This document shows positions 56,285-64,000 of a DNA stretch of 64,000 bases, one piece after another (positions within the stretch are counted from its first letter, which is position 1; each line of letters starts with the position of its first letter). The stretch covers positions 854,903-918,902 of the forward strand of contig CAXIPT010000002.1 in NCBI GenBank assembly GCA_964030475.1, written 5' to 3'. The position numbers and the translations under genes are program-made. Under the pieces are notes generated by a model. That model had not been told where the DNA came from. It saw only the letters and a program-made list of their open reading frames with translations, and searched no databases. The stretch is from Tethya wilhelma. Lineage: Eukaryota; Porifera; Demospongiae; Tethyida; Tethyidae.

Positions 56285-58871
56285 TGTCACCAGCACATCA
56301 CAGTTGTAAGTATATAATAAATAATGTGAGTATCTCTTGTCATGTAGATTCCAGTCAAAACCCACACCATCTGTGCCTACTTGTATATCACATTCCCCCT
56401 GGTTTCAAACCTCTCACTGCTCAACCCCATGGCAACTCCCACTCAAACAAGCCCTTCTATGCCACATGGCCAAGTACATTAAAGATGATCAAAGAGGAGA
56501 TGAAGGACTCTGGCCCCAAAGAGGCTGTTGCAGTGGTATCACAGAAGGTTGGGGGTGTACTACAAGCGAGAGCTCCAGGACAACTCCCTCGTGGAGAAAT
56601 GCAAGCCACCAAGGTGAAGCGCAGTTTAAAGTTCAATGAAGGCAATGACGATGAACTATATATCATGATGCAACAAGCCAAAATGGGTGATGGCTTTGTA
56701 CGTGATATAAAGGCAGCTCCAGAGCCAGCAGTGGTGATGGCATATGATAGGCAGCTGGCCGATTTGGTGAGGTTTTGCAGTACATCAAGTGGGTGTGAAT
56801 GCTCAATTCTGACTGTTGATCCGACCTTTTCATTGGGAGATTTTGAGTGTACTCCAATCACTTACCGTCACTTGCTTCTGGAGTCACACCGATACTCAAC
56901 TAGTCCCATCTTTGTTGGGCCTATCCTCATTCATTACCGGAAGAACTTTGCTTCATTTCTGTTTTTTGCTTCTTCACTCTTGTCTCTCAGGCGAGATCTT
57001 CTTGGGCTCCGTGTAATTGGAACAGATGGTGAAAAAGCGCTGATTGATGCATTCAAACATGAGTTCCGATTTGCAACACATCTCTACTGCTTTATTCATG
57101 CTCGGAACGCAGTCAAGAGACAGCTTCTAGAAAGGAAGTACACAGAGAAGACTGCTTCAGAAGTCGCTGACGAAATCTTTGGCAAGCAAGTTGGCAATAC
57201 ATATATTGCAGGGCTCGTTGACTCTCAGAGTGAGGAGGAGTTTTTTGATAAGCTTGAAGCAAAAAAAGATTGCTGGTCGAAGAGAGAAGTCGATAATCCT
57301 GGTGTTGTTCCTGGGTTTTATGACTGGTTCTGTCGCCATGAAGTAGACATGATCACATCAGGTATGCTACAGCCAATGAGAGAAGATGCAGGTCTTGGTT
57401 GTCCTCCAGCAGCATTCACCACAAATGCTTCTGAATCACTCAATGCTGTCTTGAAGCGAAAGGTTAATTACAAGAAGAATGAGCTACCAGAGTTTGTGAA
57501 GCATCTGAAAAATCTTATTGATGAGCAGGAGAGAGAATTAGAAAGAGCAGTGATTGGAAGAGGCAAGTACCGTTTTCGCAAAGAGTACAAGCACTTGCAG
57601 TGTGAAGAAGAATTATGGTTCCGTATGTCTCGAGAGCAAAGAGAAAAGCACCTTAGGAAGGTGGCTAACACTACAGTTAGTGCACACAGCAAACTTGTTA
57701 TAGCCACACACCAACTAGATGACTTGTCTGTAGATCCTGCCAAGTTTCAGAATGGATTGAACATACCTCTTCCTTCAGTTCAAGGTATATGGACCAAAGC
57801 AGCTGAACTAGTATCTCAACCTAACTCAAATGTATCAGCTCCTGGTGATGGTAGAGCAAGCAAGATGGTGGCAAGCAAAAGTGGCAAGCGTCCTCATTTA
57901 GTCACTAGTGGAGCAAATGGAAGATATTCATGCGACAGTGATTGTCTGAATTGGAAGTCACTAAAAATCTGTTCACACACTGTTGCTGTTGCTCACACAG
58001 ATGATCGTCTCCAGGAATTTTGTGACTATTACCGAAAGTCGAAGCACCTTCCAAGCATGACCCAGCTATTACTGAGTGGGATTGGGAAAAAAGGAAACAA
58101 AGTACAACGAAAGAGGAAGAAGGAAGAGATCACAAATTATGTAACACCCACACCTCAAGCCACTACGAAGAAGATCTGTCAACAAGCACAAGCCCAGCAA
58201 CCCACTACTAGCAAATCCCAAGCTACAAGTACAAACCAACAGGATTATTTTGGGATTGACTCTACCACACAGCTCAGCTCTGATGCCTCTGTGGTATTGC
58301 CAGGGACACCAAGTGTTTTCTCACCTCCTGGGCAATGTGGTAGCAGTGGCAGTTCTTTTGATTCTAATACTTCTCTCAACCTATGCAGCCATATCACCAC
58401 CCACCTGCAAGTCCATGGATGCACTGGCTGCCCCATAGTGCACAGTATCCTCAGCCTGGGATTAACTTCCAAACTAACAGTGGTAATATACGAGTGCAGT
58501 CGTCCCCAATGCATGTAGTTAATACTCCTTACACCTCGTCAGCCAGTACACCCTCTTACGAATTTCGTCTCTGCTTTCGTACTGGAAACATTAGTACATG
58601 CAATGGATGTCGAAACAAGTTTGACCAAAATGTCCAGCCACCATTGGATTTGTGTGTGCAACACGAAGAATGGCGTAACTTCATTTCTCCTGTATCTCGT
58701 CTCCCTGACAGTAGGTTTGGAAATGCTTACTATCATGCTTCACCATTGTGTATTTTGTCTCGTTGGCCAACATTTTTACCGTCATCTCTTGTTATCCCAC
58801 CATCAGTTCTTAATCAACTGCTCCCATGTCACAAAACACGCATTAACTCTTTGTTTGGATTTACATTGTAG
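56285..58871 (+). pseudogene. MULE-type transposase with SWIM finger, one frameshift
   Basis: The open frame to 58518 encodes about 740 residues. An N-terminal region (PGQLPRGEMQATKVKR) is followed by the MULE core at residues 180-300: CSILTVDPTFSLGDFECT (first Asp), LLGLRVIGTDGEKALIDAF (second Asp) and CFIHARNAVKRQL. Then comes FTTNASESLNAVLKRK, holding the likely Glu. At about 57928-58000 CDSDCLNWKSLKICSH is the SWIM finger (C-x-C...C-x-H type). Near 58370 one base shifts the frame. The true C-terminus (58383-58871) is proline-rich, then RTGNISTCNGCRNKFDQ and HEEWRNFISPVSRLPDSRFG. Only this shift separates it from an intact gene. The 5' end is obscured by the N at 56284. Confidence 0.85.
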
Positions 58872-59161
58872 TGTAACATGTACTTGCTCATTGTTTTGTC
58901 ATGCACATTGTCATTGTCTAGAAATTATGTAAACGGTAATGCGCATGCTCAGATCATGAATTTCATCAATTTTCAACCCTGCCCACCCAGTCCAGTAGTC
59001 CAGTCCAGTGATCCATTCCAGTGGTCCAGTCCACTGTTTTCAGACTCCCGGTAAAACAACCATGTAACCTGGCTTGCTCTAGAGTTACTACTTGTGGTTA
59101 GCCAGTGTACATGGGATATGTAAACTTAGGCGGTACCTTTGAAGTAATACCTAACTATGGT

Positions 59162-59366
59162 ACAAGATGGAATGGCTGTTTGAGTGTGTAAAGAATTATT
59201 CCTATGGGCAACATGAGAGACTCAACATGGGAAGAGAGTACTACATGCAGCCCACACAGGAATGATTCTGCACACACTCAAACAGCCATTCCATCTTGTT
59301 TGCTTTCTTTTTTAATATTTGGCCATTCCTATGTCTCATTACATTTCCAATGTTTTTTTTACTTGT
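59162..59366. mobile_element. fold-back MITE, copy 2
   Basis: It runs from ACAAGATGGAATGGCTGTTT through a loop with CTCAACATGGGAAGAGAGTA to AAACAGCCATTCCATCTTGT and TTTTTACTTGT. Its loop is inverted relative to the copy at 24340-24579. The outer part of the left arm (ACAAGTAAAA side) is missing. Confidence 0.85.
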
Positions 59367-60661
59367 ACTGTACATAGCTATACTATGGACATGCATTTAC
59401 CACACCCAGGCTAACCTTCCAATAACAGAAAAGTAGGTATTATTCAAATATGGCTTCATCTGTTGAGAGTACATATGCACTGTCATGGTGGCAACAAAAC
59501 AAAATTTATAATACATTAATTCACTCACATGTTGAAACAGATGAATTGCATCATCAACGAGATAGGAAACGCTGGGAAAGGGTGCCAACACAATCATCAG
59601 CTTGGTACAGAACTTCCTGATGACTCATACATTTGGTGAAACATAACTTCACCTCCATGCCGACAAATGTAGTGGACAAAATAAAAACCAGTAATGATAA
59701 CTCATTTTACTTTGTGCTTTAATTAGAACAAACTGTATTTTATCACAAATCAGGTTCATGATGCAATATTTGGCATGGACAGCCTGAACATAACAAAAGA
59801 AGCTAGCTGCCCTTAAAAATGAAACGAAAACTGGTACTGGTTTAATTTTAAGCATTTAATTAAACTTGGTACAAATATTTACCACTGCTGTTTCTTCAGA
59901 CGCACCAAGTTTGAGCATCACGTGATAAAGGGGGGCGGGGCTGGTCCAAATAAATGAACTTTTAGAAATGCGCAACTGTAGCTAATTAGCCATGCCCACC
60001 AAAATTTTTTTGTGACATAACCTAATTTGGCGGGCAATGTATAGGTGGGTGGAACCTAGGGGTGGGGTAATTAGCTGTAGAGATATTCTAGTTTTGCATA
60101 TTTAAGTAGGTGTGCATTTATTAGAATTTGAGGTTTTTGAAGCATTTCTCCTAAACTAAAGCTCAATCCAGGTTGTTCCACGCAGAATAGGAAAGATACC
60201 AAGCAAAAAATTTTGTGTCAAAAACTTAATGTATGTGAAGACACTCCAGTGGCAATAAATGGGTGCATATGGATGTCACTGTGTCTACGTGCAGAGCAAG
60301 CAAAACTAAGAGAATAAATTTAAACAAGAAGACAATTGTATCCTTATAAGCTATTATAATTTACAAGTTTCCTATAGGTATGCCATACTGATGAGTACAA
60401 AAAGTACGAAACAGACTGACTATATTGGCAGTTTGTCTATGGCTCTAACTTGTAGTTCGTATCATTTTTGTATTACAATGTCATCAATCCAACCACCCAG
60501 TAAACAAAACGCAAAAGCTGAGGACAAAATATGTAAATTAACACAAATTAAAGATCTAATGAGTTAACCATAGTTACATGCAATTTTTAACCCATATACA
60601 GTCCACAACAACCAGGACAATCGATTTTTTTTCAATATTTGTAGTATGCTGTGAACGTATT

Positions 60662-60790
60662 CCACACTACACCCCACCCACCCACACACACACACATCCA
60701 TACACACACACACGCACACACGCACACACGCACACACACACACTATTATTCACACTATAATTATGCATAGACACACTATACACACACTAT
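60662..60790 (+). repeat. (CA)n microsatellite
   Basis: Interrupted ACACAC tract with CGCACACA variants, continuing as ACACTATTACACACTAT-like repeats. Confidence 0.9.
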
Positions 60791-63086
60791 TACACACGAA
60801 ACAATATATGTGACCGAATTTTGGAAAACCGACCACTAAAGTTTTTTTGTAGTAAAATGCGGTTTTATGTGAATTTCGGGATTTTGCGCGAATTTTTTTT
60901 AATGTTGCAACAAGGTGGGGCATGCATTAGCTACGTCCGAACAAAATTTCAAGGGTGGAGCTGCTTTAACTGCAGAGATACAATCGCTTTTACGAAAGGT
61001 ATGTCAGCCATTGCATTGCTCATGCACTGAGATGCGTTACTCTGGACGGAACAGAATATTGATAAGATCATGATCAATGACAGCTGCTTTGAGAATTTAA
61101 ATTTTCTCTCTCAACAAAAGAAGCTATTGAGTTCTTTGTTGCTCTTATGCTACACGACATAAACTTGGTGAAACATGGAGAAAATCATTGCTAAGAAGTT
61201 TAACATCGCTGGGGACGACTGATCTTTTTGGAAGCAAAGATCATGCAAGCATCGATTGTGGACTTACTTGAGGATTACTTCTGTGATGACCATGACCTCT
61301 CTGGAGATGAATTAGATTTGCCTGCTGTTTCAGAGTCACCTTCTTGACCAGATTTGTTATTACGTTTAAGCAGCTAGCTATATAACTCATCAAGTTCGCC
61401 GATCAGTAGCGCACTTAGATCAGGCTTGATGTTGTGTGCCAGCGCCCGTCTCAGTGAATGATTTTGTTGATACTCCTGACTTGCAGTGCAGCTCTTTCAA
61501 GATCCTCTGGTCCAACTGAGAGTGGTCTTGAAGATTTAACAGGAGCCCATTCTTCAGGTAAGCGGAGTAAACATGCAATAATTATGTTTGATTATTAGCT
61601 AATGCTCTTTTCACACATACAGAATCTGGTTTTGAGAATGCTGATTCTACATACAACTCTAACAATAGCACAGACAATGAATTAAATGCTGTTTTTTCTC
61701 TTTCAGGTGATTCCCCTGGCACAGATGATGAAGATGATGTGGAGATCTTTCAGGATGACAGTGAAGAATCAATACGGAGATTGGTGGAGAAGAATGTACC
61801 CACAGAAATTACTAATGATGCTGGAGAGAACTCAAACTTGAACAAAAAATCTGAAGTGACGACCGATACATACACAGACAAGGATTTAGAGGAGTTCTTG
61901 AAAAATGGGTGTGGATGCCAAAAAGCCTATGGTGCCATGTGCTCTTCACTCTATAGTGAAGAGTACTATCAATTTCAGAGATGGGTGCAGTGAGCTCACA
62001 TGGAAGGAGTTAGACCTGGTGGTCCTCTGGCAAATAGCCGCTCAAATATCACAGGCAGAAGACACCCATAGCAGGCATTCACATAAACGAGTGGCAACCA
62101 GACAAGGGTTCTTCCACAACCACTATGATATCTGCAAAGAAACATGTCTTGCTCTTCATGGAATCGGTATTTTCATGTGTACCTAATTGTATGTGTAGTA
62201 ATGTGAACATGTGTGGTGTACAATGTACATTGGATAAGTCAGTTTACCTTTCTTCAGTACAAATTTGAAGCATCAGGCAATATCCTGTATATACATGTGT
62301 GTAATCAAGTAATATGTCATTATACATTCACTCATGCAGGTCACTTCAGACCAAGAAACACTACCTTGAACATGGAATTCGACCAAGGGAACACAGCAAC
62401 ACCAAACAATTCCCTCATAATGCTAGGTCGTTGGAAGATGTACAGTTTGTGGTAAAGTTCTTGAACAACTATGCCGAAGAGAATGCCCTTCTACTACCAG
62501 GTCAAGTCCCAGGATACAAGCAAGATGATGTGAAGCTTCTGCCGACAAGCACCACAAAAAATGTATTGGCATAATTATTGTATAACCAATACAGTCTTAA
62601 CTCTTTAGGGCCGACAGCGCCAAAAGTTGCACGCACGTATTCTGTAATCTGCGATTTTTCGCATTTATTATTTTATGGCCATAGCATTTGAGCTATGGGC
62701 TTTAGCCGTTAGACAATGTAGTGCTCAGCTAAAACACCAAGTTAGAGTCAGCTCTGATCAGTAGGTGGAGAGATATAGGCTTCAGAGTTCAAAGGTCTCA
62801 ATCGCGGTAAAGATCGAGACCATGGCTTTAGTCTCACGTTTTTTTTTTATAGTGCTTTTGCAGAAGAGGCTTGACGCTAGCTATGGAGGTGCAGGGGGCA
62901 TAGGCTATACCTGCATGTAAGCGCTTTTGTAGTCCTGCTTATCAAGCTAGAAAAAAAGCCAAAAGTATGCAGGTCATTTGGTGAACTGTGACCGCTTAAT
63001 TCCGTTTTTCCAAGTTTTTGAAGTTAAGCCAAGAATAGAACTGATATAGCTATGGCTTAGTACAATCATAGTTAAGCTGAACTATT

Positions 63087-63109
63087 GTCTTTCCACGTTG
63101 ACCTCGCTA
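63087..63109 (+). repeat. left arm of internal 23-bp perfect inverted repeat
   Basis: Starts GTCTTTCCACGTTGACC. The reverse complement lies at 63524-63546. Both arms lie inside the TTAA-flanked element. Confidence 0.9.
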
Positions 63110-63523
63110 CTGCAGAAGAATCCTTACTATAAGGTAACCACATCCGGTTCATGTTAACTACATTTTTTTGGCCGTGACCTACTGTTATATTATGACTTAC
63201 GCGTTGTGAAAAGCCGTGAGAAGGCTCTAGGATGTACAAAGCAAGCAGCTTCTAGCAGCTATACATGCAGCAGGTAACTAAAGTAACAAAACTTTAGCAT
63301 GTCGAGGAGCGTGTGTTTGAGCAAGGTCAAAGTGCAAAAGTTTTGTGGTCAAAAATATGCGAAGTATGCCTATACACTCTGTACAGGAATTTCCTATCTC
63401 TGAAACTGTATGCGCGATTTTTATCCAACAAACGCCGAACTATCTGGAGCTGCAGTATGAGCCCTCACAGCAAGTATGAAGTGCGGCGGACAAAACGCTC
63501 GCGATCTATTCGCAAAAAACAAA

Positions 63524-63546
63524 TAGCGAGGTCAACGTGGAAAGAC
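63524..63546 (-). repeat. right arm of internal 23-bp perfect inverted repeat
   Basis: Reverse complement of 63087-63109; ends GTCAACGTGGAAAGAC. The flanks of the two arms do not match beyond a few bases. Confidence 0.9.
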
Positions 63547-64000
63547 TATAGCTACAAAAGAGAGTGGCTTAGGCTAAAGCAAGAACAAAAACCAAGGTTA
63601 ATTAATTATTCATAAATTCTAATTATGTATGCATATAATCATTCAGGCCCTAAAGAGTTAAGCTGTAAAAATAATAATAATAATAACCATCATGATATAC
63701 ACAGTATATACAAGGAGTACGTGAAGGCATGTGAGGAATACACGGAGAAACAAGACAAAGAGAATCCAGAAGACTCAGACGAGGAGATTCTGAGCCCAAA
63801 GGACCCAGTATGTGAGACAACTTTTCTTAGTTATTGGAGACAACTCACCCCACAGATAACTCGGATGAAGCCAATGACAGACTTGTGCTGGCAGTGCCAG
63901 CAAAACAGCACAGCCATTATACGTACAGCAAAGAAGTTTGAAAGTGCAAAATCAGAGGTATAATATTATTTATATGAACATAGTTATTACATGTAAGTAT

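Larger units (their letters stand above)
58872..61600. other. mostly repeat and non-coding DNA
   Basis: Contains short direct repeats of CCAGTCCAGT-type at 58985-59035, the fold-back MITE at 59162-59366, the dispersed motif at 60109-60126, a (CA)n tract, and short frames near 60820 without motifs. At about 61240-61345 a short frame reads SIVDLLEDYFCDDHDLSGDE and could be an acidic leader exon of the gene that follows. Confidence 0.45.
62601..63657. mobile_element. 1,057-bp element with TTAA target duplication
   Basis: TTAA flanks both ends (62597-62600 and 63658-63661). Just inside, the ends are CTCTTTAGGGCC and its inverse GGCCCTAAAGAG. This fits piggyBac-like or Kolobok-like non-autonomous elements. 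It lies in an intron of the surrounding gene. Inside, a perfect 23-bp inverted repeat occurs at 63087-63109 and 63524-63546. The 100-codon frame at 63313-63615 is Lys/Arg-rich and unrecognised. Confidence 0.8.
61620..63963 (+). pseudogene. spliced transposon-like gene of unknown family, runs off the window
   Basis: The first block (61621-61992) is acidic (TDDEDDVEIFQDDSEESIRR) and then reads LEEFLKNGCGCQKAYGAMCS. A one-base shift near 61978 leads to GCSELTWKELDLVVLWQIAA and FFHNHYDICKETCLALHGI, ending at a donor-like GTATTTTC. The next exon (62340 to about 62565) reads RPREHSNTKQFPHNARSLED and NALLLPGQVPGYKQDDVKLL. After an intron holding an inserted element, the exon at about 63690-63958 reads LTPQITRMKPMTDLCWQCQQ, and a GTATAA donor follows. 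I recall this block order from predicted proteins repeated in corals and fish. No function is known to me. The catalytic part, if any, lies beyond the window. Confidence 0.55.

Noticed and set aside
56260..56330. Continuous coding across the N at 56284 as a fused gene
   Set aside because: Both frames lose family similarity at the N. The apparent continuity is an effect of the unknown base.
1..64000. tRNA, rRNA or bacterial-type operons
   Set aside because: No cloverleaf with a GTTCRA arm, no ribosomal RNA core motifs and no tightly packed collinear frames with ribosome-binding sites were seen.

Overview
The window looks like repeat-dense nuclear DNA from an early-branching animal, most likely a demosponge (inference). 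It is AT-rich. Coding sequence is split by short GT-AG introns. The recognisable domains are eukaryotic (THAP, LEM, OTU, SWIM, HIRAN, YqaJ-type nuclease). Nearly every recognisable coding segment belongs to a transposable element, or to a protein family that behaves like one. No ordinary single-copy cellular gene could be identified with confidence. Five single N positions (19905, 27151, 42554, 52159, 56284) look like assembly joins.

Layout. 0-4.3 kb: non-coding DNA and a four-unit satellite of about 350 bp. 4.4-6.7 kb: a DIRS/Ngaro-type element that has lost its reverse transcriptase. 7.4-11.8 kb: a minus-strand non-LTR retrotransposon with two nested insertions (11-bp and 5-bp target duplications). 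12.2-16.35 kb: a nearly complete ISL2EU-type transposon with terminal inverted repeats of about 475 bp, a THAP-DDE transposase and an opposing SWIM/YqaJ nuclease. 18-19.8 kb: a tyrosine recombinase remnant ending in a large hairpin. 19.8-22 kb: a plus-strand transposon-like protein facing a HIRAN-domain protein. 23.3 kb: a Cys-cluster fragment. 25.4-31 kb: one or two long spliced minus-strand genes of unknown function, the upstream one strikingly intact. 31.3-33.1 kb: an orphan exon and an OTU-protease remnant. 35.1-39.1 kb: a TTAA-flanked Kolobok element with two convergent genes, each apparently driven by a TATA box in its own terminal repeat. 39.7-42.3 kb: two RecQ-like helicase remnants around a GGCC-rich terminal-repeat element. 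43-46.4 kb: a second, decayed copy of the convergent transposon-protein/HIRAN pair. 47.3 kb: a third HIRAN gene. 48.4-49 kb: a tandem repeat split by a small 5-bp-TSD transposon. 51.4-52.9 kb: hAT, LEM and integrase-core remnants. 53.6-56.3 kb: a BEL/Pao retrotransposon. 56.3-58.9 kb: a MULE-type transposase with a SWIM finger. 61.6-64 kb: a spliced transposon-like gene interrupted by a TTAA-flanked element, running off the window.

Three themes stand out. Several DNA transposons use the same convergent two-gene plan. A HIRAN-domain protein faces the same uncharacterised plus-strand protein at two separate loci, which suggests an undescribed element family. A motif of about 17 bp (TTCTARATAAYGCACACC) recurs at least ten times in otherwise unrelated repeats, on the axis of two fold-back elements and inside the ISL2EU terminal repeats. 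Positions of introns, frameshifts and domain limits were read by eye and are approximate unless stated.
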